A program made the position numbers and the translations under genes. This document shows positions 43,784-53,022 of a DNA stretch of 64,000 nt, piece after piece (the stretch's first letter is position 1; each line of letters starts with the position of its first letter). The stretch is taken from positions 62,001 through 126,000 of the forward strand of contig NZ_LR134472.1 of NCBI RefSeq assembly GCF_900637905.1. The letters are read 5' to 3'. The notes below the pieces were generated by a model. It ran no database searches. It saw only the letters and a program-made list of their open reading frames with translations, and was not told the origin of the DNA. Origin of the DNA: Parvimonas micra. GTDB lineage: Bacteria; Bacillota; Clostridia; Tissierellales; Peptoniphilaceae.

Positions 43784-45013
43784 TTATTCATCAGATAATT
43801 GCTTTCTAATTATATCCCAAGGCTTTACTTCAAATGGTAAAGGCATTTTTATAATTTGTTTTGCTCTTGGAGCAACATCTATTTCTTCGCCTTTATCATC
43901 ATACATTTTTTCTATTTTAAAAGTTTCAAAACCATCTCTAGGTCCGAAAATTTCAACTTCATCTCCAACAAAAATTCTATTTCTCTGTTCTATTGTTGCG
44001 ATTTTCGTTTTCTTATCGTAATCTAAAACAAGTCCAACAAAATCATAAGTCCTTATATATGAGCTTGAATTGTAAAGTTGATCATTTTCATCAGGTTTTT
44101 TATAATAAAATCCTTTTGTAAAATCTCTATGACTTGCTTTTTTTATTTCAAGTAAAAGTCTTTCTGCCATTTCTTTTGTATAAGTTCCGTTATTTATTGC
44201 ATCAAGTGCAATCCTATAACTCCTTATAACAGTTGCAACATAGTATTGAGTTTTTACTCTTCCTTCAATTTTTAAACTATGAACTCCTGCTTTGATAACA
44301 TCTTCAAGAGAATCCAACATACATAAATCTTTACTATTATATATAAAAGTTCCTTGTTCTGTTTCTTCAATAGGATAATACTCTCCTGGTCTTCTCTCTT
44401 CAACTAAATTATATTTCCATCTACAAGCATGAGCACAATCTCCCTTGTTTGCATCTCTTCCACACATATAGTTGCTCAATAAGCATCTTCCTGAATATGA
44501 AATACACATTGCACCATGGACAAAAGCTTCAATATCAACTTCAGGTACTTCCTTATGTATTAAATTAATTTCTTCTAAAGATAATTCTCTTGCCATTACA
44601 ATTCGTTTAATACCTAAATCATACCAAAATTTTACAGTTCTATAATTTGTAACACTCGCCTGTGTGCTCATATGTACTTCAATATCTTTACTTACAGAAC
44701 GAACAGCAGTGTATATTCCAGCATCTGCAACGATTAATGCATCTACACCTATATCAACTAGAATTCTTACATATTCTTCAAGACCTATTAAATCATCATT
44801 ATGAGGAATAATATTCATTGTTATATATATTTTTTTACCTCTTTCATGAACAAAATCAGTAGCTTCTTTTAGTTGTTCAACTGTAAAATTCTTAGATGCT
44901 TTTCTTAAACCGAATGATTCACCTGCAAGATAAACTGCATCTGCCCCATATATAATTGCCATTTTTAATTTTTCTATATCCCCTGCGGGGGCTAATAGTT
45001 CAACTTCTTTCAT
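43784..45013 (-). CDS. Peptidase U32-family protein, TrhP-type tRNA U34 hydroxylation factor
   Basis: 409 residues. U32 family signatures: [50 protein letters not shown] (as [11 protein letters not shown] here) and the four-cysteine FeS site C-x6-C-x6-7-C with [20 protein letters not shown]. TrhP proteins use prephenate to hydroxylate U34 of certain tRNAs; despite the name they are not proteases. The neighbour trmR methylates that hydroxyl to mo5U, so the pair forms a pathway. In Bacillus the yrrM-yrrN-yrrO genes have the same order; only one U32 gene is present here. Confidence 0.88.
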   Translation of the reverse strand: [409 protein letters not shown]

Positions 45014-45042
45014 TAATTATTTTCTCCTTTAACTATTAAATA

Positions 45043-45065
45043 GGAATCCAAGAAAATCGGATTCC
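45043..45065 (-). terminator. Stem-loop between trmR and the U32 gene
   Basis: Minus strand GGAATCC / GGATTCC seven-base arms, followed by TATTTAAT. Short U-run, so likely attenuation or mRNA processing within the operon. Confidence 0.5.
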
Positions 45066-45079
45066 CATTTATATTTAGT

Positions 45080-45718
45080 CTATTTTTTATAACATATAGC
45101 CATACCATCGTCTATTGGTATTATAGTAGTTGAAAATTTATCACTATTCGTTATAATTTTCAAAAATTCTTTCAATCTTTTAACTATTGTATTTTTTCTT
45201 CTTATATTATTTTTCTCTTTTGCAACAAGACCTCTGAATAAAATATTATCAGAAACTAATATTCCTCCATGATTTAATCTTTCAATGGATTTTTCAAAAA
45301 AACTTATATACTGTCCCTTTGCTGCATCCATAAAAATCATATCATATTCGTCTGTAATAAAATCTAGAGCGTCATTTGCGTCGGCATATATGAGATCAAT
45401 ATTCTTTTCACAACCTGCTCTTTTTATAAACTCTTTAGCTTTTAAAAAATTTTTCTCATCAATCTCAATAGTTGTGATAATAGAATCAGGATAAGCTCTA
45501 TTCATAATTATAGATGAATAGCCAATTGCTGTTCCAATCTCTAATATTCTTTTTGGCTTTTTTAACATTACCAAAAATTCTAAAAATCTGGCAACTTCTA
45601 CCTCTATAATTGGCACTTTATTTATGCTAGCATATTCTTCCATTTCAATTAATATAGGCTCTTTACTTTGTTCTAAACTCCTGATATATTCAGAAACATA
45701 ATTTGCAACTATTTCCAT
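45080..45718 (-). CDS. trmR: O-methyltransferase, probable tRNA 5-hydroxyuridine methyltransferase TrmR
   Basis: 212 residues. SAM-dependent methyltransferase of the YrrM group: RILEIGTAIGYSSIIM (SAM motif I), TIEIDEKNFLKAKEF, YDMIFMDAAKGQYISFFE and LVSDNILFRG. TrmR methylates 5-hydroxyuridine at tRNA position 34, giving 5-methoxyuridine. Its ATG overlaps the ylbF stop (TAATG). Next to the U32 gene that would make its substrate, which supports this role over a generic catechol methyltransferase. Confidence 0.87.
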   Translation of the reverse strand: MEIVANYVSEYIRSLEQSKEPILIEMEEYASINKVPIIEVEVARFLEFLVMLKKPKRILEIGTAIGYSSIIMNRAYPDSIITTIEIDEKNFLKAKEFIKRAGCEKNIDLIYADANDALDFITDEYDMIFMDAAKGQYISFFEKSIERLNHGGILVSDNILFRGLVAKEKNNIRRKNTIVKRLKEFLKIITNSDKFSTTIIPIDDGMAICYKK

Positions 45719-46041
45719 TATTCCGCTATTGTTTCTTCTAACATTTTTACAATATCATTCATTATAGTTGAAATCCTAACTTCAGCAGCCATAAATTCTG
45801 ATATTTCAGAATTGCTCATCAAAATAGAGTTCAATTCATTTAATTGCTTTTCTTTTTCAGCAACATCTTCTCCATTTTGTTTTGCAATTTGATAATCATA
45901 TAATTTCTTATGAAAATCATCTATAATTTTTTTGTTTTCAGGATTTTCATCAATCTTTTTCTTTAATTTCTTAAATTCTTTAACTTCATCACAATTTTTA
46001 AAATCATTTGAAAAAGTTAAAATACTATTATAAATATTCAT
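45718..46041 (-). CDS. ylbF: YlbF/YmcA-family protein
   Basis: 107 residues, all helical, with the family pattern of a first helix ending SxEFKxxKxKIDENPE and a C-terminal helix AEVRISTIMNDI. In Bacillus YlbF, YmcA and YaaT form a complex that steers RNase Y. Here the gene is 8 bp after RNase J and coupled to trmR, so an RNA-processing link is plausible by context. Whether it corresponds to YlbF or YmcA cannot be told. Confidence 0.8.
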   Translation of the reverse strand: MNIYNSILTFSNDFKNCDEVKEFKKLKKKIDENPENKKIIDDFHKKLYDYQIAKQNGEDVAEKEKQLNELNSILMSNSEISEFMAAEVRISTIMNDIVKMLEETIAE

Positions 46042-46049
46042 AATCCCTC

Positions 46050-47723
46050 CTAAAGTTCTGTAATTATAGGAATAATCATTGGACCTCTTTTTATTTCATG
46101 ATAGATATAAGAATTTAGATCTTTCCTTATATTATATCTCATAGTTCCAATATCTGTTATAGAATCTTCCTTACAAATATTCAAGGTGTTTTCAACAACT
46201 TTTCTCATTTCAGAAACAAGATCTAAATTTTCCTTTACGTAGATAAATCCTCTTGAAACTATTTCAGGTCCGGAAATTATTTCTTTAGTAGATTTTTCAA
46301 GAACTACCATAACGATTATAATACCATCTTCTGATAGATGTTTTCTATCTCTTAAAACTGCACTACCTACATCACCAACTCCAAGACCGTCAACCAAAAT
46401 ATTTCCGGATTCAACAGTGCCCGATATAAAACCTTCTTGCTTATAATTAAATTCAAAAACAGTTCCATTTCTTCCTATGAATATATTTTCTTCAGGCATC
46501 CCCATCTCGACAGCTAATTTTGCATGTCTTTTTAAATGTCTTGATTCTCCATGAACTGGAATAAAATACTTTGGTTTTACTAAAGTATGAATTAACTTTA
46601 ATTCTTCCTGACAAGCATGACCTGAAACATGAACATCTGCAAGTGAAGAATGAATAACCTTAACTCCCATTTCAACAAGGCGATTTACAAGTCCGAAAAA
46701 GATTTTTTCATTTCCAGGAATTGGTGATGCTGAAATAATTACGGTATCATTTTCAGTCAATACAAGTTTTCTATGTTCACCATAAGCCATTCTGTTTAAT
46801 GCGCTCATAGGTTCACCTTGGCTTCCTGTCATCAAAAGCACAATTTCCGATTCATCATATTTATTAATATCTTTTAAGTCAATAAGAGTTCCTTTTTTTA
46901 TTTCTAATTTGTTGAGTTCAGTAGCAACTTTAATAACATTAACCATAGAACGTCCTGAAACTGCAACTTTTCGTTTAAATTTTTCTGCAGCTTTTATTAT
47001 TTGTTGTACACGATGTAAGTTAGATGCAAACGTCGCAACAATAATTCTTCCATAAGCTTTACTAAAAAGTTCTATAAAGGTATCGCCGACGGAACTTTCA
47101 CTAAGAGTATAACCGGGTCTTTCAACATTGGTACTGTCTGCACATAAGAGCATAACTCCATCCATTCCCCATTGAGCAATACGATGTAAATCCATTTTAT
47201 CTCCATCAATAGGCGTATAATCAATTTTAAAATCTCCTGTAAAAATAATATTCCCGACCGGCGTTTTTATTCCGAAACTTACACTGTCAGGAATACTATG
47301 ACATGCTCTTATATATTCAACAGAAAAATGCTTAGTTTTTACGGTTTCTCCTGCATTTACCAAGTGCAAATTTTCCTTACTAATATTATGTTCCTGCAGT
47401 TTACTTTCAACAAGCCCTAAAGTCAATTTAGTTCCATAAACCGGTACATTTATTTTTTTTAGTATATATGGGACGGCTCCGATGTGATCTTCATGTCCAT
47501 GTGTCAAAAAAAGTGCTTTTACCCTATCAATATTTTTCATTAAATAGGTAATATCGGGAATTACAATATCTATTCCTGGCATATCATCATCCGGAAAAGT
47601 CATACCACAATCCAAAATGATAATTTCATCATCATATTCCAAAATAGACATATTTTTACCTATTTCACCAACGCCTCCTAAGGGTATCATCTTTAAAGTT
47701 TTCTTTTTATTTTTTTGCACCAC
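46050..47723 (-). CDS. rnj: Ribonuclease J
   Basis: 557 residues starting at GTG. Metallo-beta-lactamase core with LTHGHEDHIGAVPY (H75, H77, D79, H80), beta-CASP domain with ADSTNVERPGYT and TGSQGEP-x-x-A (MTGSQGEPMSALNRMA), HVSGHACQEEL and the C-terminal domain. Acts as 5'-3' exo- and endoribonuclease in mRNA decay and rRNA maturation. Full length. Sits between a Fur-family gene and ylbF on one strand. The ribosome-binding site is weak (AGGG 10-12 nt upstream). Confidence 0.95.
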   Translation of the reverse strand: MVQKNKKKTLKMIPLGGVGEIGKNMSILEYDDEIIILDCGMTFPDDDMPGIDIVIPDITYLMKNIDRVKALFLTHGHEDHIGAVPYILKKINVPVYGTKLTLGLVESKLQEHNISKENLHLVNAGETVKTKHFSVEYIRACHSIPDSVSFGIKTPVGNIIFTGDFKIDYTPIDGDKMDLHRIAQWGMDGVMLLCADSTNVERPGYTLSESSVGDTFIELFSKAYGRIIVATFASNLHRVQQIIKAAEKFKRKVAVSGRSMVNVIKVATELNKLEIKKGTLIDLKDINKYDESEIVLLMTGSQGEPMSALNRMAYGEHRKLVLTENDTVIISASPIPGNEKIFFGLVNRLVEMGVKVIHSSLADVHVSGHACQEELKLIHTLVKPKYFIPVHGESRHLKRHAKLAVEMGMPEENIFIGRNGTVFEFNYKQEGFISGTVESGNILVDGLGVGDVGSAVLRDRKHLSEDGIIIVMVVLEKSTKEIISGPEIVSRGFIYVKENLDLVSEMRKVVENTLNICKEDSITDIGTMRYNIRKDLNSYIYHEIKRGPMIIPIITEL

Positions 47724-47732
47724 AACAATACC

Positions 47733-48176
47733 CTACTTTTTTTCAAGATTTGAACAATCTGAACACTTTCCATAGAATTTTAAATCATGGTTTATAATTT
47801 TAAATTTGTATTTTTCTTCTATTATTTGTTCCAAAGTTTCTAAATAATCTTCTTCTACTTCAATTATCTTACCACAATCCTTACATAAAAGATGATGATG
47901 TTGATGTTTGTCATCATCTCTTATTATTTCATATCTGTATCTTTTATCATCAAAATCCAATTTATGAACTATATTCATCTTATCAAAAATAACAAGAGTA
48001 CGGTAAACTGTAGCAATTCCCAAATCTTTGTCATATTTACTTGCTATTTCATGTAGTTCTTCAGGACTTAAATGATTACCTTTGTTTTCGTTTAAAACAT
48101 TAAAAACAATTTCTCTTTGTTTAGTAATCTTATAGTTGTTTTCAACTAACAATTTTTTCATATCTTTTACTTCCAT
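47733..48176 (-). CDS. Fur-family metalloregulator, probably Fur
   Basis: 147 residues. Winged-helix half with KITKQREIVFNVL and IATVYRTLVIFDKMNIV, hinge, then metal sites: His-rich KHQHHHLLC (H91, H93-H95), and the structural zinc cysteines C98/C101 and C138/C141. Fur, PerR and Zur share this layout; the lack of obvious PerR features and iron genes nearby in the window favour Fur, but this is not proven. AAAGGAG before the ATG. Candidate regulator of sites at 2975-2995 and 8175-8192. Confidence 0.9.
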   Translation of the reverse strand: MEVKDMKKLLVENNYKITKQREIVFNVLNENKGNHLSPEELHEIASKYDKDLGIATVYRTLVIFDKMNIVHKLDFDDKRYRYEIIRDDDKHQHHHLLCKDCGKIIEVEEDYLETLEQIIEEKYKFKIINHDLKFYGKCSDCSNLEKK

Positions 48177-48191
48177 AACAATTCTCCTTTT

Positions 48192-48434
48192 CTAAATTTT
48201 TTCTTTTTCTGACTTTAATTCTTCATAAATTTCTATCGCATCGGAAAGTTCATCATCATCAATACCTTCCAGATTAATGTTTCCATCCTTATCATATATA
48301 ATTTTCAAAATATACGTATTTACATCATTATTTGAATTTAAAACTGCATATTCACTATCATTCATACCAAAAGTTTCAACTAATTCAAAAATAATTTTTT
48401 TCCCATTTTCGTCAAAAGCTTCAAAACGCTCCAA
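48192..48434 (-). CDS. DUF1292 family protein
   Basis: 80 residues, TTG start with AGGAG 6 nt upstream. Acidic small protein with the DUF1292 pattern: F-x-x-x-x-ETF-x-x-x-D-x-EYAVL ... I-L-K-I-x-x-D-x-x-G. Function unknown. Gene order ruvX-DUF1292-fur is common in clostridia, which confirms the frame is real despite its size. Confidence 0.9.
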   Translation of the reverse strand: MERFEAFDENGKKIIFELVETFGMNDSEYAVLNSNNDVNTYILKIIYDKDGNINLEGIDDDELSDAIEIYEELKSEKEKI

Positions 48435-48444
48435 AATATCACTC

Positions 48445-48870
48445 CTATTTTCTATCCAAATATGACTGTAAAATGTAAGTGGCAGCGACTTTATCTATCA
48501 CTTTTTTTCTCTTTTTTCTACTCATATTTCCTTCAATTAAAATTCTTTCAGCGCTAACGGTTGTAAGTCTTTCATCTTGCATAACTATTTCTATATCAAA
48601 ACTATTTTTAACTAAAAAATCTTTCAACTCGTCTACAAAAGATAAAACTTTTTCGCCTTGTGGTCCAATTGTGTTATTCATATTCTTAGGAAGTCCAACA
48701 ACAACTTTAATTATATTTTCTTTAACAATTATGTTTTTTAAAGACTCTAAATCTTTCTCAATACTTTCCCTAAAAATTGTACTATACCCTTCCGCCATAA
48801 TAAACAAAGGATCGCTAACAGCTACTCCTATAGTTCTATCGCCTACATCTAAAGCCATATATCTATTCAT
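48445..48870 (-). CDS. ruvX: RuvX/YqgF-type Holliday junction resolvase-like protein
   Basis: 141 residues from the ATG of MNRYMALDVG with AGAGGT upstream; seven earlier codons are not used. RNase H-like fold: ALDVGDRTIGVAVSD (first catalytic Asp), VVVGLPKNMNNTIGPQ, VMQDERLTTVSAE (catalytic Glu region) and VDKVAATYILQSYLD (last Asp). YqgF family members have been linked to pre-16S rRNA 5' processing and to junction resolution. Essential in several bacteria. Follows ireB with a terminator in between. Confidence 0.93.
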   Translation of the reverse strand: MNRYMALDVGDRTIGVAVSDPLFIMAEGYSTIFRESIEKDLESLKNIIVKENIIKVVVGLPKNMNNTIGPQGEKVLSFVDELKDFLVKNSFDIEIVMQDERLTTVSAERILIEGNMSRKKRKKVIDKVAATYILQSYLDRK

Positions 48871-48897
48871 AAATACCTCTTTTAATTGCATTATGTA

Positions 48898-48922
48898 AAA
48901 GCCCGGACAATTTGCCGGGAAA
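48898..48922 (-). terminator. Terminator after ireB
   Basis: Minus strand CCCGGC-AAATT-GTCCGGG stem followed by CTTTT, directly after the stop codon. Separates alaS-ireB from ruvX and later genes, although the U-run is short. Confidence 0.75.
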
Positions 48923-48925
48923 AAT

Positions 48926-49177
48926 CTAATCTTTTATATAATTTTCTAAAAATTCTTCAAGTATTTCATCTCTACTAACTTGTCTAATTAAACCTCTAGC
49001 ATTATTATAGCTAGTAATATAAGTAGGATCCCCTGAAAGAATATATCCTATAATTTGGTTTTTAGGATTATATCCCTTAATTTCGAGTGCTGAATACACG
49101 ATTTTTATTATTTCCTTAATACTTTTCTTATCATTTGGTATTTCAATTCTCATTGTTTCATTAAATTCGTTTGACAT
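48926..49177 (-). CDS. ireB: IreB-family regulatory phosphoprotein
   Basis: 83 residues matching UPF0297/IreB along its length: an N-terminal Thr (MSNEFNETMRI) that is phosphorylated by the IreK Ser/Thr kinase in Enterococcus, then VYSALEIKGYNPKNQIIGYILSGDP and the C-terminal R-x-EILEEFL helix. In that system it tunes cephalosporin tolerance. Lies 15 bp downstream of alaS, the usual place. Confidence 0.94.
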   Translation of the reverse strand: MSNEFNETMRIEIPNDKKSIKEIIKIVYSALEIKGYNPKNQIIGYILSGDPTYITSYNNARGLIRQVSRDEILEEFLENYIKD

Positions 49178-49192
49178 ATAATCCCTCCTATT

Positions 49193-51799
49193 TTAAAATT
49201 GAGATTTTAAAATCTCTTCTGCCTGTTTCAAAGCAAAATCAACTTTATCCAAGTCCTTACCTCCAGCTGATGCAATATCCGGTCTACCACCACCGTTACC
49301 GCCAACAAGTTTAGCAATTTCTCTAACAATATTTCCTGCATTAATTTTTCTTGCATTCAAATCTTTACTCACTCCAACTGTAAAGGTAAGTTTTCCCTGA
49401 TAAACATTGGCAAATACTATTACACTTGTACCCAATTTATCTCTTAATTTATCAATTAAATCTCTCAAATCATTTTGATTTTCAAATTCCACTTTTTTAG
49501 CTATGAATGAAATTCCATTTATTTCCTTCTTTTCAGCTATAAAAGAGTCTAAACTGCTCAAAGTTATTTCTAATTTAATTTCTTTTAATTCCTTTTCCAA
49601 TGATTTAATTTCATCAACCATAGAAACCGCTTTAGAAACCATTTCGGCTTTTTTACATTTTAATACATTTGAAACTTCTTCAATTTGATTTTCAGTTTTC
49701 TTTAGATAGTCATAAACTTTTCTTCCTGTTATAGCTTCAATTCTTCTAACTCCGGCAGCAACACTTGATTCAGAAATTATTTTAAACATTTGAATTTCGC
49801 TAACATTTTTTACATGTGTTCCACCACAAAGTTCTATTGACCAACCTCCAAATGAAACCACTCTTACAATATCTTTATATTTATCTTCAAAAAGACCAAT
49901 AGCTCCCATTTTTGAAGATTCTTCTAAAGGCACTTCTTTTATAATTGTTTCAAGATTTAAAGCAATCTTATCATTTACAATTTGTTCCACTCTTTTTAAA
50001 TCTTCTGGACTTATAGCTTCAAAATGAGTGATATCAAACCTTAATTTATTTGCATCTACTAACGAACCTGCTTGATTAATATGATTTCCTAGAACTTCAA
50101 TCAATGCTTGATGTAAAAGATGTGTTGCAGAGTGATTTTTCATAATATCACGTCTGTTATTTACATCTATTTTAAATATCAATTCATCATTTAACTTAAC
50201 ACTTCCCTCAATAACTTCTACACTATGGAAAATTCCATTATTTTTGTTTTTCTTAGTATCTAAAACCTTAAGTTTACAATGCTTACCTTCTATAATTCCG
50301 ACATCTCCTACTTGTCCACCACCTTCTCCATAGAAAACAGTTTTATCAGATACTAAAAGTGCCTTATCTCCTTGATTTAAAATTGAAACTTCCAACTCAT
50401 CTTTAAATAATTTTATAACTTTCCCAATACATACATTTTCTGTATATCCTAAAAATTCAGTAGTTTCCAATGATTTTAAATAGTCAGTATTTTTTTCACT
50501 CCAACCCGCTGATGAAACATTTCTTCCTTGTCTTGCTCTAATTTTTTGTTTTTCCATATTTTTATTAAAGGCCTCTTCATCAACTGTCATTTTTTGTTCT
50601 TCCAAAATTTCTTTTGTCAAGTCCAATGGGAATCCATAAGTATCATACAATTTAAAAGCTTTATCTCCGGATAAAATCTTAGAATTTTTTGATTTTTCAT
50701 CTTCTATATAAGAATTTAAAATACCTAAACCTTGTTCTATTGTTTCTTGAAATTTAGATTCTTCAGCATTTAAAATCTTAAAAATTCTTTCACTATCTTC
50801 CAATAATTCAGGATACTCCGTATTATATGCTTCCATAACAACTTTTGAAACATCTACTAAGAAATTATCCTTAATTCCCAACAATTTGCCATGTCTTGCT
50901 GCACGTCTTATTAGTCTTCTTAAAACATAACCTCTTTGTTCATTACTTGGAATTACACCATCATAGATTAAAAAAGTCATAGCTCTGGCATGATCTGCAA
51001 TTACTCTTATGGAAATATCAGAAATTTCATTTGATTTGTATTTAACTCCTGAAATTTCTTCTATTTTCTTTATTATTGTATCAACCAAGCCTATCTCAAA
51101 TATATTGTCCTTTTCTTCTAAAACTAGAGTAAGTCTTTCAAGTCCCATTCCGGTATCAATGTTTGGATGTTCTAATCTATGATAATTCCCGTCTTTATCT
51201 TTATTAAACTGAGTAAAAACTAAATTCCAAATTTCCATAAATCTATCATCCGGATTTGTATATTTTTCTCCTCTATCATACATAATTTCGGAACATGGGC
51301 CACAGGGTCCAACTTCTAATTCCCAGAAATTATCTTCTTTTCCAAGTCTTTGAATTTTTTCAGCTGAAAGTCCAACTTCATTTCTCCAAATATCATAAGC
51401 TTCATCATCTTCTTCATAAACTGTTACAGACAATAAATTTTTATCCATTTCAAGCTTTTCTGTCAAAAATTCCCAAGCCCAAGTTATAGCTTCTCTCTTA
51501 AAATAATCTCCAAAAGAAAAATTTCCTAACATTTCAAAAAAAGTTCCATGTCTTTGAGTTTTTCCAACGTTGTCAATATCGGCTGTTCTAATACATTTTT
51601 GACTGGAAGTAGCTCTATTTTTACTCATCTTTTTAACTCCGGTAAAATAATCTTTTAACGGAGCCATTCCTGCATTTATAAGTAATAAACTTTTATCGTT
51701 ATTTGGAATTAAAGGATAACTCTTCAAACGCAAATGTCCTTTGCTCTCAAAAAACTCCAAATATTCTTCTCTAATTTCATTTAATCCTAATCTTCTCAT
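49193..51799 (-). CDS. alaS: Alanyl-tRNA synthetase
   Basis: 868 residues, the usual bacterial length. Aminoacylation domain (about 1-440) with motif region [19 protein letters not shown]; editing domain with the zinc ligands [11 protein letters not shown] and CGGTH; C-terminal DHHA1/C-Ala domain with [15 protein letters not shown]. Charges tRNA-Ala and hydrolyses mischarged Ser and Gly. No T-box lies upstream; the AI-2E gene ends 9 bp before. In an operon with cysteine desulfurase, AI-2E transporter and ireB. Confidence 0.97.
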   Translation of the reverse strand: MRRLGLNEIREEYLEFFESKGHLRLKSYPLIPNNDKSLLLINAGMAPLKDYFTGVKKMSKNRATSSQKCIRTADIDNVGKTQRHGTFFEMLGNFSFGDYFKREAITWAWEFLTEKLEMDKNLLSVTVYEEDDEAYDIWRNEVGLSAEKIQRLGKEDNFWELEVGPCGPCSEIMYDRGEKYTNPDDRFMEIWNLVFTQFNKDKDGNYHRLEHPNIDTGMGLERLTLVLEEKDNIFEIGLVDTIIKKIEEISGVKYKSNEISDISIRVIADHARAMTFLIYDGVIPSNEQRGYVLRRLIRRAARHGKLLGIKDNFLVDVSKVVMEAYNTEYPELLEDSERIFKILNAEESKFQETIEQGLGILNSYIEDEKSKNSKILSGDKAFKLYDTYGFPLDLTKEILEEQKMTVDEEAFNKNMEKQKIRARQGRNVSSAGWSEKNTDYLKSLETTEFLGYTENVCIGKVIKLFKDELEVSILNQGDKALLVSDKTVFYGEGGGQVGDVGIIEGKHCKLKVLDTKKNKNNGIFHSVEVIEGSVKLNDELIFKIDVNNRRDIMKNHSATHLLHQALIEVLGNHINQAGSLVDANKLRFDITHFEAISPEDLKRVEQIVNDKIALNLETIIKEVPLEESSKMGAIGLFEDKYKDIVRVVSFGGWSIELCGGTHVKNVSEIQMFKIISESSVAAGVRRIEAITGRKVYDYLKKTENQIEEVSNVLKCKKAEMVSKAVSMVDEIKSLEKELKEIKLEITLSSLDSFIAEKKEINGISFIAKKVEFENQNDLRDLIDKLRDKLGTSVIVFANVYQGKLTFTVGVSKDLNARKINAGNIVREIAKLVGGNGGGRPDIASAGGKDLDKVDFALKQAEEILKSQF

Positions 51800-51808
51800 A
51801 TATCCCTC

Positions 51809-53011
51809 TTAGTTGTCAATTTTATCTTTATACAAATATTTTTTTACATATGGCTTGGTGTGTTTGTAAATTATCTTTATAACCGCAGCAACCGGTACAG
51901 AGAAAATCATACCTAAAACGCCAAACATTCCTCCACCAATAATCAATAATATCAAAACTATAAGTGGGTGCATTCCTGTACTATCTCCAAGTATTTTTGG
52001 ACCTAAGATATTATTTTCAAGCCATTGAACAAAGCAAAACAGTACTGCAACCCAAAATGCAGTAAATGGACCTTTGAACAATGCAAGTAAAACAGCGGGT
52101 ACAAAACCTAAAAATGGCCCTATATATGGAATAATATCTGCCACACATGTTATAACTCCAATTACAAAAGAGAACTCAATTCCAAAAAGCATTAGATAAA
52201 TCATAGTAGCTACTCCTACAAATATAGCCATTATAATTCTACCTCTTACAAACATGGATAATGATTCATCTATTTCTCTCCAAATTCTTACTAAAAAATT
52301 TTCATACCTATCAGGTACTCTTTTACTTATTGCTTCTAAAATTTTATCTTTTTCAAGCAATAAATAAAATGTTATTACAGGAATTAAAATTAGCTGAATA
52401 ATCACTGCTATAAAACCGGAAATGCCTGCAACCATTCCCGTTACCCAAGATGCTGAAGACGATAATAATGTATTAGCAATTTTTACAAGTTGACCATTTA
52501 TACTACTTATCATATTATTAATAAAAGGTGTATCTGTAAATAAACTTTTTCTAATACTGTCACTATAATCTACAAAATTTTTGACCAAATCAGGCAAAGA
52601 AAACAATAAATGTTTAAATTGCTTAAATGTACTAGGAAATATTCCTATCCCCAAAACAAAAATAGCAAGAGCAATTATAATATAAATAAGTATTATAGCA
52701 TATATTCTCTTTATGTTTTTTCTCTCAAAAAACTTCATAAATGGATTTAAAATATACGCAATAACAACTGATGCCAAAAATGTAACTAAAGTTATCCTTA
52801 AAATTGAATAATTCTTAAATAAAAAAATCATAAAAAATACTGATAACCCATATAACACTATTCTTAAAATTTTAAACTTATTAAACCTTATTTTATCTTC
52901 ATTTTCTAATTTTTTATTTGAAAATTGGATGAATACATAAATTCCAACAATTAACAAAATAGAAACTAAAATTTTTATAGTAATATTTAAAATTAAATTA
53001 AAATCTAACAT
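51809..53011 (-). CDS. AI-2E family transporter
   Basis: 400 residues. N-terminal helix pair, cytoplasmic charged loop, then six more helices; the family signatures GIGIFPSTFKQ and TCVADIIPYIGPFLGFVP-like (ITCVADIIPYIGPFLGF) are present, as is the last PKILGDSTGMHPLIVL segment. Members have been linked to AI-2 export or to Na+/H+ antiport; the substrate here is unknown. GGAGG precedes the ATG; alaS follows after 9 bp. Confidence 0.92.
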   Translation of the reverse strand: MLDFNLILNITIKILVSILLIVGIYVFIQFSNKKLENEDKIRFNKFKILRIVLYGLSVFFMIFLFKNYSILRITLVTFLASVVIAYILNPFMKFFERKNIKRIYAIILIYIIIALAIFVLGIGIFPSTFKQFKHLLFSLPDLVKNFVDYSDSIRKSLFTDTPFINNMISSINGQLVKIANTLLSSSASWVTGMVAGISGFIAVIIQLILIPVITFYLLLEKDKILEAISKRVPDRYENFLVRIWREIDESLSMFVRGRIIMAIFVGVATMIYLMLFGIEFSFVIGVITCVADIIPYIGPFLGFVPAVLLALFKGPFTAFWVAVLFCFVQWLENNILGPKILGDSTGMHPLIVLILLIIGGGMFGVLGMIFSVPVAAVIKIIYKHTKPYVKKYLYKDKIDN

Positions 53012-53022
53012 ATTACCTCCAT

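Noticed and set aside
48479-48898. 139-codon plus-strand frame
   Set aside because: Antisense to ruvX, whose catalytic motifs are intact on the other strand.
51800-51808. T-box leader for alaS
   Set aside because: Only 9 bp separate alaS from the preceding gene.
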